A stretch of DNA of 15,262 nucleotides from NCBI GenBank assembly GCA_036388635.1, contig DASVRL010000059.1, positions 1 through 15,262 of the forward strand. Reading direction: 5' to 3'. Positions 1-6,010 of the stretch are shown here, piece by piece. Under the pieces are notes generated by a model that was not told where the DNA came from, searched no databases, and worked only from the letters and a program-made list of their open reading frames with translations. The DNA is from JALZHR01 sp036388635 (GTDB lineage Bacteria > Acidobacteriota > Blastocatellia > Pyrinomonadales > Pyrinomonadaceae). The first letter of the stretch is position 1; every line of letters begins with the position of its first letter. The translations under genes were made by a program, and so were the position numbers.

Positions 1-2
1 AA

Positions 3-782
3 TCTTCTCTCGCTGGAGCCAAAAACGGCTGGCGATATAAACAACACCTGATGAGCCTGTTTCCAATCGGAGATTTCTGGAAGTCGATTCCCGCAACAAT
101 TCAAATTTTTTATCACGGCGCGTATCAACTGTTGTCGGTCGGCGAATTATCATCGTTTGACGAGATAGTCACGATAATGAAAATAAGTGAACACGCTGCC
201 GACACGGAAAAGGAAGCCGTCGATATTGAACAAATCATTGGCGGGCTGGACGGCGATGCGCCAATCGTCAACCTGCCTATGTATTATTGGCTGTCACAAT
301 ATTCTATACGTTCCGTTTTTGAGGATAAAAATGTTATTGAAGCCCGACGGATTTTAAATGACTACCTGATTATTAATTGGTCTAAAGATGCGGCAGGCAT
401 TGCGCCCTTGTTTCCATATAAATCTATGAAGGCTTTTCCGATCAGTCTTTCCGATTCAAATTTAATCGGATTCATGTCTCCTAAGTTTATCAATCATATG
501 TATGACCGTGAAATACTTTTAAACACCGAAAATGCTCTTGTCCAATGGCTGGAACGAATTCAAATCGCCTGTCTAAACGAGCAGTACGGTTTAAAAGAAG
601 AATCGTTTAGCGCCACGCTTGTTAAGATTTTTCAAAATTTTTCTTATTTCCCTTACATGGAAATTGATGAATTACAAAATTATCTTTCCGCCTGGCGCGA
701 AATTCCGAATCTGCCCGAAGAACTTTATCCGCCGGAAATCGAGTTGACACCGGAAATGTTCTGGCGCAGGAAAGGTGACTAA
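3..782 (+). CDS. Hypothetical protein, 5'-partial (enters from left edge)
   Basis: I do not recognise this family. The first ATG in the frame is at 51 and would give 243 residues, but the frame is open to the window edge. The 16 upstream codons contain no stop, and no Shine-Dalgarno sequence precedes position 51, so the gene probably starts outside the window. The visible protein is acidic and rich in aromatic residues (YYW near residue 78, NYL, YFPYM). It has no clear signal peptide or long hydrophobic helix, so it looks soluble and largely helical. The C-terminus is proline- and glutamate-rich and ends in a basic RRKGD. Codon use looks more AT-rich than in rho or lon, which could indicate an accessory origin. 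It is followed by about 450 bp without a gene. Confidence that it is coding is good; function is unknown. Confidence 0.7.
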   Translation, partial: SSLAGAKNGWRYKQHLMSLFPIGDFWKSIPATIQIFYHGAYQLLSVGELSSFDEIVTIMKISEHAADTEKEAVDIEQIIGGLDGDAPIVNLPMYYWLSQYSIRSVFEDKNVIEARRILNDYLIINWSKDAAGIAPLFPYKSMKAFPISLSDSNLIGFMSPKFINHMYDREILLNTENALVQWLERIQIACLNEQYGLKEESFSATLVKIFQNFSYFPYMEIDELQNYLSAWREIPNLPEELYPPEIELTPEMFWRRKGD

Positions 783-890
783 AGCATCAGAGAAATTGTC
801 TTTGATATTGTGTTTGACAGCTTTAAACACACCCGTCGGCAAGATAAATGACTGAGTCAAATAAAGATACGAGCCGCGCGCCGAGTTTTT
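783..890. other. Non-coding spacer leading into the 21-bp array
   Basis: I see no gene or convincing terminator between the stop of the left-edge gene and the first clear repeat unit. A degenerate repeat-like copy (TACGAGCC at about 868) sits just before the array and may be a decayed unit. Confidence 0.4.
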
Positions 891-1174
891 TGCACGAGCC
901 GGTGAAAGTTTTGCAGAGCGAGTTACAAATTTGCACGAGCAGCGTACTTTCTTGCACGACCGACCTACAGTTTTGCACGAGCAAGATACACTTCTGCACG
1001 AGCCGGTAACTTTTCTGCATTGACAGGTTACTTTCTTGCACGAGCAAGATATTTTTATACATTGGCAGGTTACAGTTCTGTACGAGCGGTTTACTTTTAT
1101 ACACGGCTGAGTTGATTTTCCGCCCGAACGGTTTGCTTTTATATACGCGCGGGTTATTTTATTGCGGCGGTCGG
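891..1174. repeat. Direct tandem array, about 14 units of a 21-bp repeat
   Basis: The units begin at 891, 912, 932, 953, 974, 995, 1016, 1037, 1058, 1079, 1100, 1121, 1142 and 1163. Every step is 21 bp except one 20-bp unit (912-931), which lacks one base in its core. The rough consensus is a conserved core TGCACGAGC followed by a looser RGGTTACTTTTY. Cores are nearly intact at the left (891, 932, 974, 995, 1037) and decay to the right (CGCCCGAAC at 1121, TATACGCGC at 1142). There are no unique spacers, so it is not a CRISPR array. A minus-strand frame across it (823-1104) reads as a seven-residue LVQ-type repeat, but the 20-bp unit shifts that frame, which argues against selection for protein. 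The array lies between an unassigned gene and a perfect hairpin. It could be a minisatellite or an array of protein-binding sites; 21 bp is two turns of B-DNA. Confidence 0.9.
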
Positions 1175-1222
1175 AAAGTGAAAAAGCGAGTTGAGATTTT
1201 ACTCAACTCGCTTTTTCACTTT
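1175..1222. terminator. Perfect 21-bp-arm hairpin, probable bidirectional terminator
   Basis: Positions 1175-1195 are exactly complementary to 1202-1222, with a 6-nt loop (ATTTTA). The arms contain A5/T5 runs, and the plus strand continues into a T-rich tract (1219-1233). It lies 16 bp past the stop of the minus-strand gene ending at 1239, so it most likely ends that transcript. It would also stop plus-strand transcription crossing the repeat array. Confidence 0.85.
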
Positions 1223-1238
1223 TTCTATTTTTTCACAT

Positions 1239-1736
1239 TTATTCGCCGCAGACGAAAGGGATGGTTTTGGTCAGGCGGCTGAGCAAGGGCGATTTGGGTT
1301 TGTTGTCTTTAAAGAGCCGCGCGGTGACGGTGATTTCGGCGCAGCCCGTGTCGTGCAGAATAAACGCGACATATTTTTTCAGACCGGCGGATTTATCGAC
1401 GTAAGAGACGAAGATTGATTTGCGCTCAAGCAGTTTGCCTTTGTAACCTCTCGCTTCGTAAACGAGCTGCGCGCCGTTGCGGTCGTCCAAGCCACCGAAA
1501 GTTATTTCGATTAAAACGAGCGTGCTTTCCGAAGTGCCTTTGGCGCTGCCCTCGCCGATGACGGTATTGAAAAGCGTGAAGTCTTTGTCGTTAATCACGT
1601 CGGCGGACGAAAATGTTCCGGCGAAATCGTAAAACAATTTGGCTTTGATGTCCGAAACTTTGAAGGAATAAGGCTTTTGCGCCGCTGAAACGCACGGCAG
1701 AGACAGGAAAAGGAAAAGGAGAAACAGTTTTTTCAT
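1239..1736 (-). CDS. Small secreted hypothetical protein with signal peptide
   Basis: This is a 165-residue protein of unknown family. It begins with a classic Sec signal peptide: MKK, then a Leu/Phe-rich core, then a VSAAQ-like cleavage region near residues 17-20. The residue before the signal-peptide Cys is Pro, so it does not fit a lipobox, and export as a soluble periplasmic or secreted protein is more likely than a lipoprotein. The mature part looks beta-rich, with two cysteines (about 132 in DTGC and 163 in FVCGE at the C-terminus) that could form a disulfide. The frame extends upstream to a TTG at 1784, but that extension would include the rho terminator hairpin, so I chose the ATG at 1736, which places the signal peptide at the N-terminus. 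No strong Shine-Dalgarno is visible. It sits just downstream of rho on the same strand but beyond its terminator. Confidence 0.75.
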   Translation of the reverse strand: MKKLFLLFLFLSLPCVSAAQKPYSFKVSDIKAKLFYDFAGTFSSADVINDKDFTLFNTVIGEGSAKGTSESTLVLIEITFGGLDDRNGAQLVYEARGYKGKLLERKSIFVSYVDKSAGLKKYVAFILHDTGCAEITVTARLFKDNKPKSPLLSRLTKTIPFVCGE

Positions 1737-1748
1737 TCGTCGAAAAGA

Positions 1749-1778
1749 AAAGAGGAAGCGGTTTATCGCTTCCTCTTT
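1749..1778 (-). terminator. Intrinsic terminator downstream of rho
   Basis: Perfect 12-bp stem (1749-1760 with 1767-1778) and a 6-nt loop, 8 bp past the rho stop codon. On the minus strand the 3' arm ends in T3 and is followed by TCTTTT. It falls between rho and the signal-peptide gene and supports starting the latter at 1736. Confidence 0.8.
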
Positions 1779-1786
1779 AAACAAGT

Positions 1787-3253
1787 TTAGGTCTGCATCG
1801 AGGCGAGAAATTCGGCGTTCGTCTTGGTTTTGCTCAAGCGTTCCAAAACGACTTCCATCTGCTCGACGGGCGAGAGCGGATTCAGGACGCGGCGCATCAC
1901 CCAGATGCGGTTGAGGTCTTCCTTATTGATAAGCAATTCCTCTTTGCGCGTGCCCGAGCGCTGCAAGTCGATTGCCGGAAACAGGCGTTTGTCCGACAAG
2001 CGGCGGTCGAGATGAATTTCCGAGTTACCCGTTCCTTTGAATTCCTCGAAGATAACGTCGTCCATACGCGAGCCGGTATCGATCAAAGCCGTCGCGATAA
2101 TCGTTAAACTTCCGCCTTCTTCGATGTTGCGCGCCGCGCCGAAAAATCTTTTCGGGCGCTGGAGCGCGTTCGAGTCGATACCGCCCGACAGAATCTTGCC
2201 CGACGGCGGAACGACCGCGTTGTGCGCGCGGGCGAGACGCGTAATCGAATCGAGCAGAATGACGACGTCGCGTTTGTGCTCGACGAGTCGTTTCGCTTTT
2301 TCGATGACCATATCGGCGACCTGCACGTGACGCGTCGGCGGCTCGTCGAAGGTCGACGAGATGACTTCGCCTTTGACCGAGCGCTGCATATCGGTGACTT
2401 CTTCCGGTCGCTCGTCTATCAGCAGCACAATCAACGTCACTTCCGGATGATTTTCCGTGATCGAATTCGCCATCGTTTGCAGGAGCATCGTTTTACCGGT
2501 GCGCGGCGGCGCGACAATCAAGGCGCGCTGTCCTTTGCCGATGGGCGTCACCAGGTCGATGACGCGCGCCGCAATCTGGTCGGACGTGACTTCCATTTTC
2601 AGCTGGTCGTCCGGGTAGAGCGGCGTCAGGTTGTCGAAAAATATTTTCTCGCGCGAATGTTCCGGCGCTTCGAAGTTAATCGCTTCGACTTTGATCAGCG
2701 CGAAATATCGCTCGCCTTCTTTCGGCGGGCGAATCTGACCGGAGACGGTGTCGCCGGTGCGCAAATCGAATTTGCGAATCTGCGACGGGCTGACGTAGAT
2801 GTCGTCCGGACCGGGCAGATAGTTGTATTCGGGCGCGCGCAGGAAACCGAAGCCGTCCGGCAAAGTTTCCAAAACGCCTTCCGAGAATATCAGACCGCTT
2901 TTTTCGGTCTGCGCGGCGAGGACTTTGAAAATCAATTCCTGCTTGCGCATGCCCGACGCGCCTTCGACGCCCAAATCTTTCGCGATGGTCGTCAGCTGCG
3001 AGATCGACATCTCTTTCAGAACCGCCAGATTCAGCAGCTCGCCGTCGTGGTTGAAAGCTTCCGCTTTTTCGTCGCGCCGGTTGTTGCCGTCCGTCTTGTT
3101 GCTGCCGCCGCCGCCGTCGGTTTCAGTATGCGTTCCGTTTGCCGCGTCCATCGTCGTTTGTTCATTGTCCTGCGCTTCTTCTCTCGGCGCAAGTCCGTTT
3201 TCTTCCGTTTTTGCAGCTCTTACTGTGCGGCTGCGTGTTGTTTTCGTTGCCAT
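1787..3253 (-). CDS. rho: Transcription termination factor Rho
   Basis: Rho is a hexameric RNA-dependent ATPase/helicase that releases RNA polymerase at factor-dependent terminators. The 488-residue product carries all hallmarks. There is a Rho-N/SAP-like segment (about 74-115) and an OB-fold RNA-binding domain (about 125-195) with the family signatures DGFGFLR and GPDDIYVSPSQIR. The Walker A motif APPRTGKT is at 248-255 and Walker B VVILLDS at 330-336. The Q-loop region SGGIDSNALQRPKRF is at 356-370 and the R-loop region EEFKGTGNSEIHLDRR at 403-418. An additional N-terminal extension of about 70 residues is basic, then rich in Glu, Asn, Gly and Thr (including GGGG at 47-50). Such low-complexity inserts occur in Rho of several phyla, but it makes this protein about 70 residues longer than the 419-aa E. 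coli enzyme. Start is ATG with only a weak ribosome site. The gene ends in its own intrinsic terminator at 1749-1778. Confidence 0.98.
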   Translation of the reverse strand: MATKTTRSRTVRAAKTEENGLAPREEAQDNEQTTMDAANGTHTETDGGGGSNKTDGNNRRDEKAEAFNHDGELLNLAVLKEMSISQLTTIAKDLGVEGASGMRKQELIFKVLAAQTEKSGLIFSEGVLETLPDGFGFLRAPEYNYLPGPDDIYVSPSQIRKFDLRTGDTVSGQIRPPKEGERYFALIKVEAINFEAPEHSREKIFFDNLTPLYPDDQLKMEVTSDQIAARVIDLVTPIGKGQRALIVAPPRTGKTMLLQTMANSITENHPEVTLIVLLIDERPEEVTDMQRSVKGEVISSTFDEPPTRHVQVADMVIEKAKRLVEHKRDVVILLDSITRLARAHNAVVPPSGKILSGGIDSNALQRPKRFFGAARNIEEGGSLTIIATALIDTGSRMDDVIFEEFKGTGNSEIHLDRRLSDKRLFPAIDLQRSGTRKEELLINKEDLNRIWVMRRVLNPLSPVEQMEVVLERLSKTKTNAEFLASMQT

Positions 3254-3579
3254 GTTTTATACCCGTTTGTCTATTGTTAGAAAGAACTATCGAATGTGAA
3301 GAATGCCGCCCTCAACTGTCGAGTTTTACAAAAAATTATCATCCTCGTAGTAGATTGATTTGCTTAACTCTTGGAGATATTTATGGAAAGTTCAGTAGGG
3401 GCGTAAACTTGATGCAGACTCGAAAGCCGTTATCAAAACCCTGAGTTTTACTGAGATGCCTAATTATTACTCAGTTTAACTTAAGAAATCAACTAAAAAG
3501 TTGCGATTTCTTTATTTAAAAATATTAATGCACCCAAAGTTACAAAAAAATTTACACGCCGAACCGGATTTTCAATAAT
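3254..3579. other. AT-rich intergenic region between engB and rho
   Basis: I see no gene in these 326 bp; the plus-strand frames that enter it are antisense extensions of rho. It should hold the rho promoter (minus strand). GATAAT on the minus strand at 3335-3340 is a possible -10, but no good -35 stands at the right distance. It also holds a weak hairpin (3483-3512) and direct copies of CTGAG. I cannot identify an RNA gene. Confidence 0.5.
3483..3512. terminator. Interrupted hairpin, possible engB terminator
   Basis: AAGAAATC and AACT pair with AGTT and GATTTCTT around an A4 loop, with a two-base GC bulge. It lies about 70 bp past the engB stop. The stem is AT-rich and the minus strand lacks a strong T-run after it, so its role as a terminator is uncertain. 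Confidence 0.4.
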
Positions 3580-4167
3580 TTATTGCTTAGCCGTCGTGAG
3601 CGCGGTTTCGATTTCGCGCCAGACGACATCTCTGCCTTTACCCGTTTCCGACGAATACGGAATGATTTTGCTGGTGGGCAAAACCTTCTGAATTTCGTCT
3701 AAACTTTTTCGGAGTTTGTTGGATGAGAGTTTGTCGGCTTTGGTTGCGACGATTATGTGATTTTTTTGATGAAAATTCAGCCATTCATTCAGGTCGCGAT
3801 CGAGTCCGGTCGGGCTGTGGCGCGAGTCGATTAATTGAACCGACAAAACCAGCTCGCGCCTCTGGCTCAGGTATTCTTCCGCCATCACGCCCCAATCGGC
3901 GCGCATCGTTTTCGACACTTTCGCGTAGCCGTAGCCGGGCAAATCGACAAAATAAAATTTTTCGTTTATCAGAAAAAAATTGATGCTCTGCGTCCTGCCC
4001 GGCGTGTTCGATGTGCGCGCCAAGCCTTTTCTTTGCAAAAGCGAGTTGATGAGCGAAGATTTGCCGACGTTCGAGCGCCCGAGAAAGGAAATTTCCGGTC
4101 TGCCGTCGGTCGTCCAATGTTCGCTAGCGAACGAACTTTTAATAAATTCGGATGATAAAATTTTCAT
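3580..4167 (-). CDS. engB: Ribosome biogenesis GTPase EngB (YsxC/YihA family)
   Basis: EngB is a TRAFAC-class GTPase needed for late assembly of the large ribosomal subunit in bacteria. The 195-residue length is typical of the family. All G motifs are present: G1 GRSNVGKS (30-37), the family's G2 region NTPGRTQ (54-60), G3 DLPGYGYA (75-82), G4 TKAD (142-145) and G5 around YSSETGKG (171-178). The NTPGRTQ and DLPGYGYAK signatures separate EngB from Era and EngA/Der. ATG start at 4167; the N-terminus MKILSSEFIKSS is standard for the family. It is transcribed away from the cyanophycinase operon, across a 79-bp divergent gap, and toward rho, from which it is separated by 326 bp. No frameshift or missing motif is seen. 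Confidence 0.97.
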   Translation of the reverse strand: MKILSSEFIKSSFASEHWTTDGRPEISFLGRSNVGKSSLINSLLQRKGLARTSNTPGRTQSINFFLINEKFYFVDLPGYGYAKVSKTMRADWGVMAEEYLSQRRELVLSVQLIDSRHSPTGLDRDLNEWLNFHQKNHIIVATKADKLSSNKLRKSLDEIQKVLPTSKIIPYSSETGKGRDVVWREIETALTTAKQ

Positions 4168-4192
4168 AACGTCTTTAATTGAATATTTTAAG

Positions 4193-4212
4193 TGTGTTCA
4201 AATAGAAACACA
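4193..4212. promoter_or_regulatory. Palindrome in the engB / cphB divergent gap, candidate operator
   Basis: TGTGTT (4193-4198) is mirrored by AACACA (4207-4212) around an 8-nt centre, inside the only 79 bp separating engB from the cyanophycinase operon. A weak plus-strand promoter could be TTGAAT (4179) with TAGAAA (4203) at 18-bp spacing, which would place the palindrome over its spacer and -10. The regulator is unknown, and six-base arms can arise by chance. Confidence 0.35.
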
Positions 4213-4246
4213 AACAATTTTACGAACAAGGGGAAATATAGAGGAT

Positions 4247-5083
4247 ATGAGTAAATCCGATTCGACACTGATTGCCATCGGCGGCGGAGAGTTTTCGGGA
4301 ACTTCTGATATTCTGAAAGAATTTTTAGGTCTTTTGAAAGACAAATCCAACGCTCGAATTACGGTGATGACCGTGGCGACGAACGAGCCGGAGAAAGCCG
4401 CGAGCAAATACAATTCGCTGTTTCGAAACAACGGCATCAAGCACGTCGGCGTAATCGACATTTCCGAGCGCAAAGACGCTTTTAAGGAATCGGCATTAGC
4501 AAAAGTTCGCGAAGCCGACGCTCTTTTTTTTACCGGCGGCGATCAGCTAAACGTAACCAGCCTGCTGGGCGGAACCCCGATTCACGATTTAATTCACGAA
4601 AAAATCACCGACCAGTTTATTATCGCCGGAACCAGCGCCGGCGCGGCAATGATGTCAAACTCAATGATAGTTTCCGGTAGAAATGATACGGCGCCGCAGG
4701 TCGGCGGCGTCGAAATCGCGCCCGGTATGGATTTGCTGAGCGGAACGATTATCGACACGCATTTCACGCAGCGCGGGCGACACGGGCGACTGATGACCGC
4801 CATCGCGCATTACCCGCAGGATTTGGGAATCGGAATCGATGAAAATACGGCAATCATCATTCGCGGCAAAGAATTCAGAGTCCTCGGCGAAGGCGTCGTG
4901 ACGCTGGTTGACGGCAGCAAGATGAAACACAGCAATCTCGCCTATCGACGCGACAACGAACTGCTCGGATTGTTCGATGTCTGTATGCACGTTTTGCCCG
5001 CCGGTTATAAATACGATCTGAAAAAACGCGAACCCATTAGCCCTTCGCTCAGCAAAATGGCGGGAGCGAACGACGAGGTTTAA
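4247..5083 (+). CDS. cphB: Cyanophycinase (peptidase family S51)
   Basis: Cyanophycinase hydrolyses the storage polymer cyanophycin to beta-Asp-Arg dipeptides. The 278-residue product has the S51 nucleophile motif GTSAGA (Ser130), preceded by FFTGGDQLNV (95-104). The other predicted catalytic residues are His172 in DTHFTQRGRHGRL and Glu199 in GIDEN. This triad keeps the spacing of the Synechocystis enzyme (Ser132, His174, Glu201). There is no signal peptide, so the enzyme is probably cytoplasmic and acts on an internal polymer or an imported fragment. The frame is open back to 3980, but that part lies antisense to engB. I chose ATG 4247, which gives the family N-terminus (LIAIGGGEF), with GAGG close upstream and AAGGGGA at 4228-4234. 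It is the first gene of a tight three-gene operon; the next start is 3 bp after its stop. An aspartyl dipeptidase or other S51 member is possible but less likely. Confidence 0.93.
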   Translation: MSKSDSTLIAIGGGEFSGTSDILKEFLGLLKDKSNARITVMTVATNEPEKAASKYNSLFRNNGIKHVGVIDISERKDAFKESALAKVREADALFFTGGDQLNVTSLLGGTPIHDLIHEKITDQFIIAGTSAGAAMMSNSMIVSGRNDTAPQVGGVEIAPGMDLLSGTIIDTHFTQRGRHGRLMTAIAHYPQDLGIGIDENTAIIIRGKEFRVLGEGVVTLVDGSKMKHSNLAYRRDNELLGLFDVCMHVLPAGYKYDLKKREPISPSLSKMAGANDEV

Positions 5084-5086
5084 GAT

Positions 5087-6004
5087 ATGCGCTTAGTGAT
5101 GGTAAATGCGCCGGAAGGCAGAGGCAAAGATATTGCTCAGATAGCGTTTTCGGCGGATATTTCAAAAGTTTCTCATCGTCAGGTCACCAGCCATCACGCC
5201 GACGGCAAAACCGAGACGAAAGACGTGGTCGATGTCGAAACCTCGACGCCGAAGGCAAAGCGTTATATCGACGGCGTTCTGGCGGCGGATTTTTACAATC
5301 CCGACGATGTCACCATTTCCGTCCGGCAGCCGCGCGCGATTATTGCGAAAGATGAGGTGCGCGAGCTGACGAAACCGCTGGTCGAGCCGGCGACCGATAT
5401 TTTCGAGGAACTCTGGCAATTCAACCATATAACTTACGGTTTTGTCGGGCGCATTTTTCTCGCCGCGTGTCTGCTGGCTTACGGCTTGATTCAACAGCAG
5501 ACTTTGCTGATTATCGCCGGACTTTTGTTTTTGCCGCTGCTGCCGCTGCTGCTCGCCACCGGTTTCGGCGCGTGGACGCGCAACTGGAAGCTTTCAATCC
5601 AGGGCGTTCTGGCTTTTCTGACGGCGACGATTCTGCTGCTGGCGGGCGGCGCGGCGGTCGCCGCCGTTTCCGACCCGCCGCTTAAATACAGTGAGTTCAA
5701 TTCGCTTTTAGTCGGTTTTCTGATTTCGGCGGCGGTCGGCATCGCCGCCGGGCTGGCAAATATCGACGACGTCGGCAGGCGCGAAATGATCGGGCTGGCG
5801 GCGACCGCGCAAATCGCCATTCTGCCCGTCTGGTTCGGCATCAGTCTGGTTTTCGGTTTTCCGGCGACGATGAGCGAAAGCGAAATCACCAACCGCGCGC
5901 TTTCGTTTCTTATCAATGTCCCGACCATTATCGTCGTTTCGCTGGCGGTTTATGTTTTGACGGGGGCGGCGAGCCGTTTTCTGGCGCGGCTCAAGGATAG
6001 ATAA
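5087..6004 (+). CDS. DUF389-like membrane protein in the cyanophycin operon
   Basis: The 305-residue protein has a soluble N-terminal part (about 1-110). Its opening MRLVMVNAPEGRGKDI and later DDVTISVR resemble the ACT-like N-terminus of DUF389 proteins. After it come about six hydrophobic segments (roughly 118-136, 139-158, 169-195, 206-226, 234-258, 271-293), including a Pro-interrupted FLPLLPLLL stretch. DUF389 proteins have no firmly established substrate to my knowledge. It starts 3 bp after the cphB stop, with GAGG at 5074-5077 as ribosome site, and ends 6 bp before the dipeptidase start. Co-translation with both cyanophycin enzymes is therefore likely. A role in moving cyanophycin dipeptides, amino acids or a coupled ion is inference from context only. 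The assignment to DUF389 is by resemblance of the N-terminus; the membrane half could belong to a related, unnamed family. Confidence 0.75.
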   Translation: MRLVMVNAPEGRGKDIAQIAFSADISKVSHRQVTSHHADGKTETKDVVDVETSTPKAKRYIDGVLAADFYNPDDVTISVRQPRAIIAKDEVRELTKPLVEPATDIFEELWQFNHITYGFVGRIFLAACLLAYGLIQQQTLLIIAGLLFLPLLPLLLATGFGAWTRNWKLSIQGVLAFLTATILLLAGGAAVAAVSDPPLKYSEFNSLLVGFLISAAVGIAAGLANIDDVGRREMIGLAATAQIAILPVWFGISLVFGFPATMSESEITNRALSFLINVPTIIVVSLAVYVLTGAASRFLARLKDR

Positions 6005-6010
6005 TTCTAA

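Noticed and set aside
823..1104. Minus-strand frame of 93 residues with an LVQ-type seven-residue repeat
   Set aside because: It is a by-product of the 21-bp array (21 is divisible by 3). The single 20-bp unit shifts the frame, there is no ribosome site, and the composition is low-complexity.
891..1174. CRISPR array
   Set aside because: Units are contiguous with no unique spacers, the period is too short, and no cas genes are present.
891..1174. Plasmid-type iteron origin
   Set aside because: Size and spacing would fit, but there is no rep gene, DnaA-box cluster or partition gene nearby, and the flanks are chromosomal housekeeping genes.
1737..1784. TTG-started extension of the small secreted protein
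   Set aside because: It would include the rho terminator hairpin and bury the signal peptide.
2222..3280. Plus-strand open frame of 352 codons
   Set aside because: It lies wholly antisense to rho, is Arg/Phe-rich like other shadow frames, and has no ribosome site.
3980..4246. N-terminal extension of cyanophycinase
   Set aside because: It is antisense to the engB coding region and does not resemble cyanophycinase; the family N-terminus begins at 4247.
5491..5928. Minus-strand frame of 145 codons
   Set aside because: Antisense to the membrane protein gene, whose hydrophobic pattern and tight operon spacing are clear.
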